Part shown: piece by piece, positions 54,292-62,425 of the stretch
Layout: each line of letters opens with the position of its first letter
Position numbering within the stretch: position 1 is the first letter of the stretch
Source: Pseudomonas sp. RC10
GTDB lineage: Bacteria; Pseudomonadota; Gammaproteobacteria; Pseudomonadales; Pseudomonadaceae
NCBI RefSeq assembly: GCF_038397775.1
Contig: NZ_CP151650.1
Span: 4,402,001-4,466,000, forward strand
Reading direction: 5' to 3'
Length of the DNA stretch: 64,000 nucleotides
The notes under the pieces: model-generated
The model's input: the letters and a program-made list of their open reading frames with translations, nothing else
The model's database searches: none
What the model was told of the DNA's origin: nothing
Program-made: the position numbers and the translations under genes

Positions 54292-54357
54292 GGTTTTTCC
54301 TTGTTGTTTCATGAAGTCATTCAAGAGGTGAAATCGTTACGCAGACAACAGGTGCGC

Positions 54358-54447
54358 CTGTAGGAGTGAGCTTGCTCGCGATGCGCTGTGTCAATCACTG
54401 CATCCGGCGCAGGTATATCGCTATCGCGAGCAAGCTCACTCCTACAG
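54358..54447. repeat. Inverted pair of REP elements (REPIN)
   Basis: The sequence CTGTAGGAGTGAGCTTGCTC plus five more bases, at 54358-54382, is exactly mirrored at 54423-54447, giving a perfect 25-base stem around 40 bases of loop. This is a different REP class from the GAATTCATTC copies elsewhere in the window. It sits between the thioesterase and sixA genes. Confidence 0.9.
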
Positions 54448-54475
54448 GGAACGATGACCGGCCCCGATTGCGGCT

Positions 54476-54934
54476 TCATCCCGGATGCCGAACACCCAGC
54501 AGGCTCATCGCCCCGGCCAACGGAAAATCCCCGTCCAGCTGAGCGAGACTGGCGGTGTGCATCGGCTCGGCCTGCTGCAGATTGCCGTGCACCGCCAGAC
54601 CAATCAACGACCCCACCAGGGGCTGATGACTGACCAGCAGCACGTCGTCCGACGCGTACAGATCCAGATTTTCCAAAACCTTGCGCGGGTCGCTGTCCGG
54701 CGTCAACCACGGCACGGTCACCACGGCGTCAGTGAAGCCCAACGCCTGACGCACCAGCTCGGCCGTCTGCTGAGCGCGGACATAAGGGCTGGCGATGATC
54801 CAGCGTAGTGGTTGACCCAATAAATGCGCGGCGCTGGTCAGGACTTCTTCCCGGCCGTTGGCGGTCAATTCGCGTTCGGCATCCGTGCGCGCCCGGGACT
54901 GGGCCTCGCCGTGACGCAGAATCCACAGATTCAT
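54476..54934 (-). CDS. sixA: SixA: phosphohistidine phosphatase
   Basis: Phosphatase of 152 residues of the histidine-phosphatase superfamily. The catalytic RHG motif is in LWILRHGEAQSRARTDAE. The second His is in LLVSHQPLVGSL, with IIASPYVRAQQTAE between. SixA removes phosphate from histidine of phosphotransfer domains and, in E. coli, of the NPr phosphocarrier. Its 3' side is the REPIN. Its start overlaps the DUF4389 stop by four bases. Confidence 0.92.
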   Translation of the reverse strand: MNLWILRHGEAQSRARTDAERELTANGREEVLTSAAHLLGQPLRWIIASPYVRAQQTAELVRQALGFTDAVVTVPWLTPDSDPRKVLENLDLYASDDVLLVSHQPLVGSLIGLAVHGNLQQAEPMHTASLAQLDGDFPLAGAMSLLGVRHPG

Positions 54935-55287
54935 AGCTTGGGTTCCTCGTCTCGCACCGGATGGCTGGCTGCAGGCACGGTGTGCGGCGCTTCGCCTTCG
55001 GGCGCACGGGGCGCGGGCCAGTCAGCAAACGGCCAGGGTTTCTGGTCGGTGTGGAACGTGCCAAAGCGGCCGATCTGCGCCAGAAACTGGCTCAGGCTGT
55101 CGCCAAACGACATCATGCTCAGGCTTGGCGCTCCGTAAAACAGGCGGTAGGCCAACTGCACCAGCACCACGACGGCGAGCACCAGCTCGGCGACCTGCCA
55201 CACCACCAGAAACACCACCATCCACAGGATGCGCAGCAGGATCGATTCGTGTTGCTTGAATTTGGATTCGTTCAAGGTGTTCTCCAC
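54931..55287 (-). CDS. DUF4389 membrane protein
   Basis: Protein of 118 residues with one or two hydrophobic segments around ILWMVVFLVVWQVAELVLAV and the DUF4389 stretch LAYRLFYGAPSLSMMSFGD, then LSQFLAQIGRFGTFHTDQKP. The C-terminus is Pro- and Ala-rich and probably unstructured. Function unknown. It is translated between gpsA and sixA in one operon, a conserved order in Pseudomonas. Confidence 0.82.
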   Translation of the reverse strand: MENTLNESKFKQHESILLRILWMVVFLVVWQVAELVLAVVVLVQLAYRLFYGAPSLSMMSFGDSLSQFLAQIGRFGTFHTDQKPWPFADWPAPRAPEGEAPHTVPAASHPVRDEEPKL

Positions 55288-55312
55288 GGGCCAGAAGCCA
55301 AAGGCCGTTGAA

Positions 55313-56338
55313 TCAGTTGAAACCGCTGGTCGAAATGAAATCGACGTCGGTCTTGGGTTCGGCGCGCATCAGCAGTTCGATGACCTGCTCCAGCGTGCGC
55401 CCTTCAAAGAGAATCGCATGCAGACCGGCGACCAGCGGCATGTACACCTGCACCTCCTGCGCCTTGGCCTTGAGTACTCTCAGCGTGTTCACGCCCTCGG
55501 CCACTTCGCCCAGACGGGTCACGGCCTCATCGAGGCTCAAGCCCTGCCCGAGCGCGAAACCCACCTGATAATTGCGACTTTTCGGCGACGAGCACGTCAC
55601 GATCAGGTCACCGACCCCCGCCAGCCCCAGGAAAGTCATCGGGTTGGCCCCCTGGCTGACGGCAAACCGGGTCATCTCGGCCAGCGCGCGGGTGATCAAC
55701 ATGCTTTTGGTGTTTTCACCCATGCCCAGGGCGACGGCCATGCCGGAAATGATCGCGTAAACGTTTTTCAGCGCGCCGCCCAGTTCCACGCCAAAACGGT
55801 CGGCGCTCGCGTAGACGCGGAAGGTGCGACCGTGCAATGCGGCCTGAACCTGCTGGCAGAGGTCTTCGTCTTCACTCGCAACCACCGTGGCGGTCAGCGC
55901 ATGCTCGGCGATCTCGCGGGCGAGGTTCGGCCCGGACAGCACGCCAATCCGCGACTTCGGCGCGATGTCTTCGAGGATTTCACTCATCAGCTTGAACGTG
56001 TCCGCCTCGATGCCTTTGGTCAGGCTGACCAGCATCTTGCCGGTCAGCAAGTGCACATGGGGCGTCAACACGCTGCGCAAGGCGCTGGAAGGCAACGCCA
56101 CGAACACCAACTGGCTGGCGCTCAGCACGCTCTGCAGGTCCGTCACCGGCTCCACCGCGTCGAGCACCTTGATGCCCTTGAGATAGCGCGGGTTCTCGCG
56201 ATTGACGCGAATCGCCTCGGCCTGCTCAGGGTCACGCATCCATTGCAGAACCCGGTGACCGTTCCCGGCCAGCAGATTGGCCACCGCCGTCCCGAAGCTG
56301 CCGCCACCCAGAACTGCGATCGGTTGCTGTTGGGTCAT
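55313..56338 (-). CDS. gpsA: GpsA: glycerol-3-phosphate dehydrogenase (NAD(P)+)
   Basis: Enzyme of 341 residues that makes sn-glycerol 3-phosphate for phospholipids. The start ATG 56338 is chosen because the protein then begins [20 protein letters not shown], with the Rossmann loop GGGSFG in the expected place. An ATG four codons upstream is also possible. [24 protein letters not shown] with the catalytic lysine, [14 protein letters not shown] and [13 protein letters not shown] follow, all GpsA hallmarks. It begins the operon gpsA - DUF4389 - sixA. Confidence 0.96.
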   Translation of the reverse strand: MTQQQPIAVLGGGSFGTAVANLLAGNGHRVLQWMRDPEQAEAIRVNRENPRYLKGIKVLDAVEPVTDLQSVLSASQLVFVALPSSALRSVLTPHVHLLTGKMLVSLTKGIEADTFKLMSEILEDIAPKSRIGVLSGPNLAREIAEHALTATVVASEDEDLCQQVQAALHGRTFRVYASADRFGVELGGALKNVYAIISGMAVALGMGENTKSMLITRALAEMTRFAVSQGANPMTFLGLAGVGDLIVTCSSPKSRNYQVGFALGQGLSLDEAVTRLGEVAEGVNTLRVLKAKAQEVQVYMPLVAGLHAILFEGRTLEQVIELLMRAEPKTDVDFISTSGFN

Positions 56339-56631
56339 AAAAGCATCCATCTAGAGCCATCGAATCTGGCGATGCCAGCATTATACGGAGCGCTGTGCCC
56401 GCCACCAGCGGCAAAACACCACGACGCATCACATAAGCCGATGCCCTACTCTTTATGAGGAAATCGCCTACGGCTCGTTTAAGATGCGCGCACCGGATGA
56501 AAATTCCACTGCGGCGCCAATGAGCTATCGTTAGGGCGCTTTCCGATGAGATCAGCCCATGACCCCACCCCATTTCCCGATCCCGGCTCCGAACATTCGA
56601 TGGCGACACGCATGACCACAGGAGTCCGGCC

Positions 56632-58557
56632 GTGACCTCGCAACGTGGCTGGAACATCAGCACCCGCACGCAGATTCTCAGCCTCGGCCCTGCCCTGCTG
56701 CTGACCCTGTTGCTGATCAGTTTCTTTACCGTGGTTCGTATTCAGGACTTGCGTCAGGAGCTGACCCACACCGGACAGTTGATTGCCAATCAGCTTGCCC
56801 CAGCGTCCGAGTACGGCGTGATCGTGGGCAACGATGACGTGCTCGAAAGCCTGATGAAAGCCACCATGAACACGCCCCACGTGCGCTTTCTTGAAGTTCA
56901 GGACAGCGCCGGGAGGGTGTTGGTACACGTGGAGCAGGCGACCGAGACCCTTCACGCCCAGCAGATTGAAGTCTTTCAGGCGCCTATCCGGTTGCAGCGG
57001 ATCAAGAACGAAAGCGATCGCCTCGACGATGCCGACGACCTCACCAGCGTGCCGGTCGAGGACTACCTCGGACGCGTGCTGGTGGGCATGTCCAGCGATG
57101 CGTTCAACGTACGCGAGCAGGAAATCCTTCTGAAAGCCGGCATCCTCGCGCTGTTCGCCCTGCTGTTTACCTACATCCTGGCGCGGCGCCTGTCACTGAG
57201 CCTGTCCCAGCCAATCAGTGCCATGAGCGACGCCGTAAAAGCCATTCAGCATGGCGACTACACCGCGCCGTTGCCGGTGGCGGATGACGCCGAACTGGGC
57301 GATCTGGCGCGACACATCAACAACTTGGCGCTGGGGCTGGAGAAAGCCAGCCGCGAACAGAAAAAAGCCATGGACGAGTTGATCCGCACCCGGGAAGAAG
57401 CCGAGCGGGCCAACAGCGCAAAATCGGAATTTCTCGCCATGATGAGCCACGAACTGCGCACCCCCATGAATGGTGTGTTGGGCATGCTGCAACTGATGGA
57501 AACCACGAAGATGACCGAGGAGCAGGCCGAATACGCGTCCCTCGCCACCGAGTCCACGGAGCACCTGCTGCGGGTCATCAATGACATCCTCGATTTCTCT
57601 CGCTTCGAACGTGATGCCCTGGAATTGGAGAACATTTCCTTCGGTCTCGCCGACCTGATCGCCACCTCGGTGCAGGCGTTTGCCCACAACGCCCAACAGC
57701 GAGGACTGGCACTGGAGCTCGACTTGTCGTCGGGGCTTGATCTGTTACGGGTCAAGGGCGACCCCACCCGTATCCGGCAGATTCTGGTGAACCTGATCGG
57801 CAACGCCCTGAAATTCACCGAATTTGGCAGCGTGCGGATCGAGACCTCATGGCACGAGCAGGACAGCCAGCACATCCTCTTTACCTGCGCCGTGCGTGAC
57901 AGTGGCATCGGTATCTCAGCGCAATTGCTGGAATCGATGTTCGATGCTTTTCAGCAAGCCGACAACTCGATCTCCCGACGCTACGGCGGCACCGGCCTGG
58001 GCCTGCCCATCGCGCGAAACCTGGCCGAGCGCATGGGCGGGTCGCTGGAGGCCGAAAGCAGCGAAGGCATCGGCTCGGTGTTTACCCTGCAAATTCCGTT
58101 GCAGCGGGTGCATCAGGAAGAGCCACCCCCGCTGGCTGGCACCGTGGGCGACTTGCCTGCGGAGCGCGACGGCTGCGTCCTGTTGGTCGAAGACAACCCG
58201 GTCAATCGCACCGTGGTCGAAGCCATGTTGCGCAGCCTGGGTCTGGAGGTGAGTGTGGCCGGCGATGGCGCCGAAGCGGTCAGTATGGCCAGCAAGGAAA
58301 AATACGCGCTGATCCTGATGGATTGCCGCCTGCCGGTGATGGACGGCTATGAAGCGACACGACGGATTCGCGAACTTCCGGGCCTCGACACGCTGCCCAT
58401 CATCGCGCTGACCGCCAATGCCCGGCACGGCGATCGCGACCTTTGTCTGCAATCCGGCATGAACGATTACCTGGCCAAACCCTTCAAACGTGCTGATTTA
58501 CAGCAGGTTTTACAGCGCTGGCTGACCATTAAGCCATCTGCGACTGGCGATAAATGA
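56632..58557 (+). CDS. Hybrid sensor histidine kinase (PA1611-like)
   Basis: Membrane kinase of 641 residues. GTG 56632 has AGGAG upstream. Membrane segments lie at about 14-36 and 164-186 around a periplasmic sensor of about 130 residues. HAMP follows ([20 protein letters not shown]). The kinase domain has His273 in [19 protein letters not shown] and the ATPase motifs [27 protein letters not shown] and [17 protein letters not shown]-terminal receiver carries Asp564 in [20 protein letters not shown]. No Hpt domain. Architecture and position beside gpsA and fabA match P. aeruginosa PA1611, which is reported to interact with RetS. Confidence 0.88.
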   Translation: MTSQRGWNISTRTQILSLGPALLLTLLLISFFTVVRIQDLRQELTHTGQLIANQLAPASEYGVIVGNDDVLESLMKATMNTPHVRFLEVQDSAGRVLVHVEQATETLHAQQIEVFQAPIRLQRIKNESDRLDDADDLTSVPVEDYLGRVLVGMSSDAFNVREQEILLKAGILALFALLFTYILARRLSLSLSQPISAMSDAVKAIQHGDYTAPLPVADDAELGDLARHINNLALGLEKASREQKKAMDELIRTREEAERANSAKSEFLAMMSHELRTPMNGVLGMLQLMETTKMTEEQAEYASLATESTEHLLRVINDILDFSRFERDALELENISFGLADLIATSVQAFAHNAQQRGLALELDLSSGLDLLRVKGDPTRIRQILVNLIGNALKFTEFGSVRIETSWHEQDSQHILFTCAVRDSGIGISAQLLESMFDAFQQADNSISRRYGGTGLGLPIARNLAERMGGSLEAESSEGIGSVFTLQIPLQRVHQEEPPPLAGTVGDLPAERDGCVLLVEDNPVNRTVVEAMLRSLGLEVSVAGDGAEAVSMASKEKYALILMDCRLPVMDGYEATRRIRELPGLDTLPIIALTANARHGDRDLCLQSGMNDYLAKPFKRADLQQVLQRWLTIKPSATGDK

Positions 58558-58618
58558 TAAATTGCGGCAGTCTTGTGTGCCGTGATCGACCCGCGACAAC
58601 GCGCGGACGGACAATTTC

Positions 58619-58653
58619 AGTGCACAGGTGTACATTCATTTCGCCTGTGCTGT
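58619..58653. promoter_or_regulatory. Possible operator upstream of fabA
   Basis: GCACAGG at 58622-58628 and CCTGTGC at 58644-58650 form an inverted repeat with a 15-base spacer. Extended by three to four partly matching bases, it lies about 120 bases before the fabA ATG in the 212-base gap after the hybrid kinase. In P. aeruginosa fabAB is controlled by DesT. I cannot tell whether this repeat matches its site. The rest of the gap holds no gene. Confidence 0.35.
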
Positions 58654-58769
58654 GACTTTCACCACAACGCAATAGTCTATGAGTAGGCTGCCAGCGGGGG
58701 ATCAACCCTCATGGCCAGATTGGGTAAGAACTGCCACACCCTGCCGCACAGGATTATCGAGGAGCTCGC

Positions 58770-59285
58770 ATGACCAAACAAAACGCCTTTACCCGGGAAG
58801 ACTTGCTGCGCTGCAGTCGCGGTGAGCTGTTCGGCCCAGGTAACGCGCAACTGCCCGCCCCTAACATGCTGATGATGGACCGCATCGTTCATATCAGTGA
58901 AGAAGGCGGCAAGTTCGGCAAAGGTGAATTGGTCGCCGAACTGGATATCACTCCAGACCTGTGGTTCTTCGGCTGTCACTTCGAAGGCGATCCGGTGATG
59001 CCAGGCTGCCTGGGCCTCGACGCCATGTGGCAACTGGTCGGTTTCTTCCTGGGCTGGCAAGGCCTGCCGGGCCGCGGCCGTGCGCTGGGATCGGGCGAAG
59101 TGAAATTCTTCGGCCAGGTCCTGCCGACCGCCAAGAAGGTCACCTACAACATTCACATCAAGCGCGTCCTCAAAGGCAAGCTGAACCTGGCCATCGCTGA
59201 CGGTTCGGTCAGTGTCGACGGCCGCGAAATCTACACCGCCGAAGGCCTTCGGGTCGGCGTGTTCACCTCCACTGACAATTTCTAA
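58770..59285 (+). CDS. fabA: FabA: 3-hydroxydecanoyl-ACP dehydratase/isomerase
   Basis: Enzyme of 171 residues that dehydrates 3-hydroxyacyl-ACP and isomerises trans-2 to cis-3-decenoyl-ACP, the branch point to unsaturated fatty acids. The catalytic pair is visible: His70 in [14 protein letters not shown] and Asp84 in [11 protein letters not shown]. Start [20 protein letters not shown] and end [14 protein letters not shown] are as in the family. fabB follows by ten bases. They form the fabA-fabB operon. Confidence 0.97.
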   Translation: MTKQNAFTREDLLRCSRGELFGPGNAQLPAPNMLMMDRIVHISEEGGKFGKGELVAELDITPDLWFFGCHFEGDPVMPGCLGLDAMWQLVGFFLGWQGLPGRGRALGSGEVKFFGQVLPTAKKVTYNIHIKRVLKGKLNLAIADGSVSVDGREIYTAEGLRVGVFTSTDNF

Positions 59286-59295
59286 GGGTATTCGC

Positions 59296-60552
59296 ATGCG
59301 CCGCGTCGTTATCACTGGTCTGGGCATTGTTTCCTGCTTGGGCAATGACAAAGACACCGTTTCCGCCAACCTGCGTGCAAGCCGCCCTGGCATCCGTTTC
59401 AACCCGGAATATGCCGAAATGGGCCTGCGCAGCCAGGTGTCCGGTTCCGTCGATCTGAACGTGCCAGGCGAAGAGCCGGTGTCGGTCGATAAAAACCTTG
59501 AGCGATTGATCGACCGCAAGGTTGTCCGCTTCGTCGGCCACGCTGCCGGCTACGCCTATCTGGCGATGCAGGACGCGATCAAGGACTCCGGTCTGACCGA
59601 AGAGCAAGTGTCCAACCCGCGCACCGGCCTGATCGCCGGTTCTGGTGGCGCTTCGACCCTGAACCAGATGGAAGCGTTGGACATCCTGCGCGAAAAAGGC
59701 GTCAAGCGCGTCGGTCCGTACCGCGTGACCCGCACCATGAGCAGCACCGTTTCGGCCTGCCTGGCGACGCCGTTCAAGATCAAGGGCCTGAACTATTCCA
59801 TCGCGTCCGCCTGCGCCACCAGCGCGCATTGCATCGGCGCAGCCATGGAACAGATCCAGCTGGGCAAACAGGATGTCGTTTTCGCCGGTGGTGGTGAAGA
59901 AGAACACTGGAGCCAATCGTTCCTGTTCGACGCCATGGGCGCCCTGTCGACCAAGCGCAACGAAAGCCCTGAAAAGTCCTCCCGCGCCTACGATGCAGAC
60001 CGTGACGGTTTTGTGATCGCGGGCGGTGGCGGCATGGTCGTGGTCGAGGAGCTGGAACACGCTCTGGCTCGCGGCGCGAAAATCTACGCGGAACTGGTCG
60101 GTTACGGCGCGACCTCCGACGGCTACGACATGGTCGCCCCAAGCGGCGAAGGCGCCATCCGCTGCATGCAGCAAGCGCTGGCCACTGTTGACGGCAAGAT
60201 CGACTACCTGAACACCCACGGCACTTCGACTCCGGTCGGCGACGTCGCGGAAATGAAAGGCGTGCGTGAAGTGTTCGGCACCGACGCGCCGGCCATCAGC
60301 TCCACCAAGAGCCTGTCGGGTCACTCCCTGGGCGCCGCAGGCGTTCACGAAGCGATCTACTGCATGCTGATGATGGAAGGCAACTTCATGGCCGGTTCGG
60401 CGAACATCGACGAGCTGGACCCGGCGGTCGCTGACCTGCCGATCCTGACCAAGACCCGTGAAAACACGGAGCTGAACTTGGTCATGAGCAACAGCTTCGG
60501 CTTCGGCGGCACTAACGCTACGCTGGTGATGAAGCGCTGGACCGGCAAGTGA
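59296..60552 (+). CDS. fabB: FabB: beta-ketoacyl-ACP synthase I, with an unusual insertion
   Basis: Condensing enzyme of 418 residues that elongates unsaturated acyl-ACP. ATG 59296 follows fabA by ten bases. The catalytic Cys173 is in [13 protein letters not shown] and the two histidines are His308 ([11 protein letters not shown]) and His343 ([11 protein letters not shown]). Relatives are about 405-406 residues with Cys at about 161-163, so this protein is about 12 longer. The extra residues fall near 55-66 ([12 protein letters not shown]), between VDLN and [13 protein letters not shown] strong terminator follows. Confidence 0.95.
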   Translation: MRRVVITGLGIVSCLGNDKDTVSANLRASRPGIRFNPEYAEMGLRSQVSGSVDLNVPGEEPVSVDKNLERLIDRKVVRFVGHAAGYAYLAMQDAIKDSGLTEEQVSNPRTGLIAGSGGASTLNQMEALDILREKGVKRVGPYRVTRTMSSTVSACLATPFKIKGLNYSIASACATSAHCIGAAMEQIQLGKQDVVFAGGGEEEHWSQSFLFDAMGALSTKRNESPEKSSRAYDADRDGFVIAGGGGMVVVEELEHALARGAKIYAELVGYGATSDGYDMVAPSGEGAIRCMQQALATVDGKIDYLNTHGTSTPVGDVAEMKGVREVFGTDAPAISSTKSLSGHSLGAAGVHEAIYCMLMMEGNFMAGSANIDELDPAVADLPILTKTRENTELNLVMSNSFGFGGTNATLVMKRWTGK

Positions 60553-60573
60553 TTCGAGCCGATCCCCGCATGT

Positions 60574-60603
60574 GAAAAAGGCGCCTCTCGAGGCGCCTTT
60601 TTC
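60574..60603 (+). terminator. Rho-independent terminator of fabA-fabB
   Basis: GAAAAAGGCGCCTC pairs fully with GAGGCGCCTTTTTC; the physical loop is probably TCTCGA. It is followed by the T-run of the stem itself. It lies 21 bases after the fabB stop. Confidence 0.9.
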
Positions 60604-60693
60604 ATGCACAAGCGCTTCTGCCGAAGCACAGACGATCCAGACGCCACGGTTTATGCTGCGTACTCTGTTGCCACGTTCATCGAGAGCCCTGAC

Positions 60694-61554
60694 ATGTTGA
60701 CCATCACACCCCGCGCAGAAGACGTCGAAGGCCAGCCAATCCTCCGCCCCCTGCCCTCTGCGCAATGCCGCAGCGTCGGCCCCTTCGTGTTTTTTGATCA
60801 CATGCTGGAAACGACCTACGCGCCCGGCACCGGCATGGACATCCGCCAGCACCCTCACATTGGCTTGTCGACCCTGACTTACCTCTTCGAGGGCGAGGTT
60901 CATCACAAGGACAGCCTTGGCAGCGATCAACACGTGAAGCCCGGCGACGTCAGCTGGATGACGGCAGGTCGCGCCATCGCCCACATCGAACGCACCCCGC
61001 AGGCGCTGCACGACAGCGGCTCACGCCTGCACGGGCTGCAAGTCTGGCTCGCCTCGCCCAAAGAACATGAGCAGGGTGCCGGCCATTACAGCCATCATCC
61101 CGCCGATAGCCTGCCCGTCAGCGACGGCATGGGCATCGCCATCCGGATGATTGCGGGCTCCGGTTTCTGCCTGACCTCGCCCGTCCCCGTACTGTCACCG
61201 ACGCTGTATGCCGAGCTCACCATGCAGACGGCCACGACCGTGCTGATCCCGGCCGAACATGAGCAGCGGGCGTTGTACGTGATTGAAGGGGACATGGCGC
61301 TGGACGGCGAACCGGTGGCGCCTCACACGCTGGTGGTGCTGGAGCCCGGGACCGAGCCGACCCTGTGCGCGAACAGTGAATCCCACGCGGTGCTGATCGG
61401 CGGCGCGCCGCTGGATGGGCCACGGCGAATCAACTGGAACTTCGTCGCCAGCGACCCGGCGCTGATCGATCAGGCGCGGGCGAAATGGGCGGCAGGAGAT
61501 TGGCCAACCGTGCCAGGCGAAGTGGCGCGGATCGAGCTTCCGAAGAGCAGATAA
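60694..61554 (+). CDS. Pirin-family protein
   Basis: Double-cupin protein of 286 residues from ATG 60694. The N-terminal metal-binding cupin has GPFVFFDHML, IRQHPHIGLSTLTYLFEGEV with two His, and HHKDSLGS, WMTAGRAIAHIERT. The C-terminal cupin follows around GDMALDGEPVAPHTLVVLEP. Bacterial pirins are linked to quercetinase activity or to redox-sensitive regulation. The frame is open upstream to the fabB terminator, but that part is not coding. Confidence 0.92.
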   Translation: MLTITPRAEDVEGQPILRPLPSAQCRSVGPFVFFDHMLETTYAPGTGMDIRQHPHIGLSTLTYLFEGEVHHKDSLGSDQHVKPGDVSWMTAGRAIAHIERTPQALHDSGSRLHGLQVWLASPKEHEQGAGHYSHHPADSLPVSDGMGIAIRMIAGSGFCLTSPVPVLSPTLYAELTMQTATTVLIPAEHEQRALYVIEGDMALDGEPVAPHTLVVLEPGTEPTLCANSESHAVLIGGAPLDGPRRINWNFVASDPALIDQARAKWAAGDWPTVPGEVARIELPKSR

Positions 61555-61570
61555 AGGCAGCTGGGAGCTG

Positions 61571-61612
61571 CAAGCTGCAAGTCGGAGCGGCGCGCATCTG
61601 ACTTGCAGCTTG
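61571..61612. repeat. Perfect inverted repeat between pirin and dienelactone hydrolase genes
   Basis: CAAGCTGCAAGTC at 61571-61583 is complementary to GACTTGCAGCTTG at 61600-61612, a 13-base stem with a 16-base loop, flanked by further AGCTGC repeats. It lies between convergent stops, five bases beyond the hydrolase stop, and could end both transcripts. It also resembles AGCTGCAAGCTGCAAG intergenic repeats of pseudomonads. Confidence 0.75.
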
Positions 61613-61616
61613 AAGC

Positions 61617-62348
61617 TTAAAGCTGCTGTTGGAAGACTTCATCCAGCAGGTTGTGCATCGCGATAAACGCGCGCTTCGACACGGTCGGGTTGTACATCTG
61701 GACGCCCGGGTTGTTAGCGTGCGGATCGGTGAACGAGTGGAACGCGCCGCCGTAACTCAGCAATTGCCAGTCGACGTTGGCCGCATTCATTTCCGCTTCG
61801 AACGCAGGCAGCTGCTCTTTCGGCACCAATGGGTCGGACGCGCCGTGCAGCACCAGCACTTTGCCTTTGATGTTCTTGGCATCGGCCGGGTTGGTGGTGT
61901 CCAGCGTGCCGTGGAACGACACCGCAGCCTTCAGCGGAGCGCCAGTGCGCGCCAGTTCCAGCGCACAGCAACCGCCGAAGCAGAAGCCGAAGGTCGCCAG
62001 ACGGCCCGTGTCCACGGTAGCCGTGGATTGAGCGGTCAATTGATCCAACGCGGCCTGCATGCGCTTGTTCAACAGCGTGCGATCAGTCTTCAGCGGTCCC
62101 ATCGCGGCGATCGCCTGATCGGCATTGGTCGGACGCACGCCCTGCCCGTACAGGTCAGCCAACAACACCACATAACCCTTGCTGGCCACTTGCTTGGCGA
62201 TCTGCTCGGCGTCTTCGCTGATGCCCATCCAGTTTGGCGCCATGACCAAACCCGGAGCCGCTGTTGCGCCCTCGCTGAACACCAGACGACTTTCGTAATT
62301 CTGGCCGTCAATCTGATACACCACGGACTGCACAGTAACGTTGCTCAT
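61617..62348 (-). CDS. Dienelactone hydrolase family protein
   Basis: Alpha/beta hydrolase of 243 residues. ATG 62348 has CAGGAG seven bases upstream. The nucleophile is a Cys in FGFCFGGCCALELA, as in true dienelactone hydrolases, with the acid in LVLHGASDPLVP and the His in YGGAFHSFTDP. The N-terminal part has GLVMAPNWMGISED and GYVVLLADLYGQGVRP. It may cleave lactones or esters of catabolism, but there is no pathway gene next to it. Confidence 0.9.
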   Translation of the reverse strand: MSNVTVQSVVYQIDGQNYESRLVFSEGATAAPGLVMAPNWMGISEDAEQIAKQVASKGYVVLLADLYGQGVRPTNADQAIAAMGPLKTDRTLLNKRMQAALDQLTAQSTATVDTGRLATFGFCFGGCCALELARTGAPLKAAVSFHGTLDTTNPADAKNIKGKVLVLHGASDPLVPKEQLPAFEAEMNAANVDWQLLSYGGAFHSFTDPHANNPGVQMYNPTVSKRAFIAMHNLLDEVFQQQL

Positions 62349-62388
62349 TGCTGACTCCTGCTTTTGAGAATGTGGGGGAATCAAATGA

Positions 62389-62412
62389 CAAAACCCGCCG
62401 AAGCGGGTTTTG
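62389..62412 (-). terminator. Rho-independent terminator of htpG
   Basis: On the minus strand CAAAACCCGC, loop TTCG, GCGGGTTTTG forms a perfect ten-base stem with a very stable UUCG tetraloop, ending in a T-rich tail. It is 14 bases after the htpG stop. Confidence 0.9.
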
Positions 62413-62425
62413 ACGGGTTTCGACG

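Noticed and set aside
59263..61011. 582-codon minus-strand frame over fabB and pirin
   Set aside because: Crosses two genes and a terminator, and both genes are conserved on the other strand.
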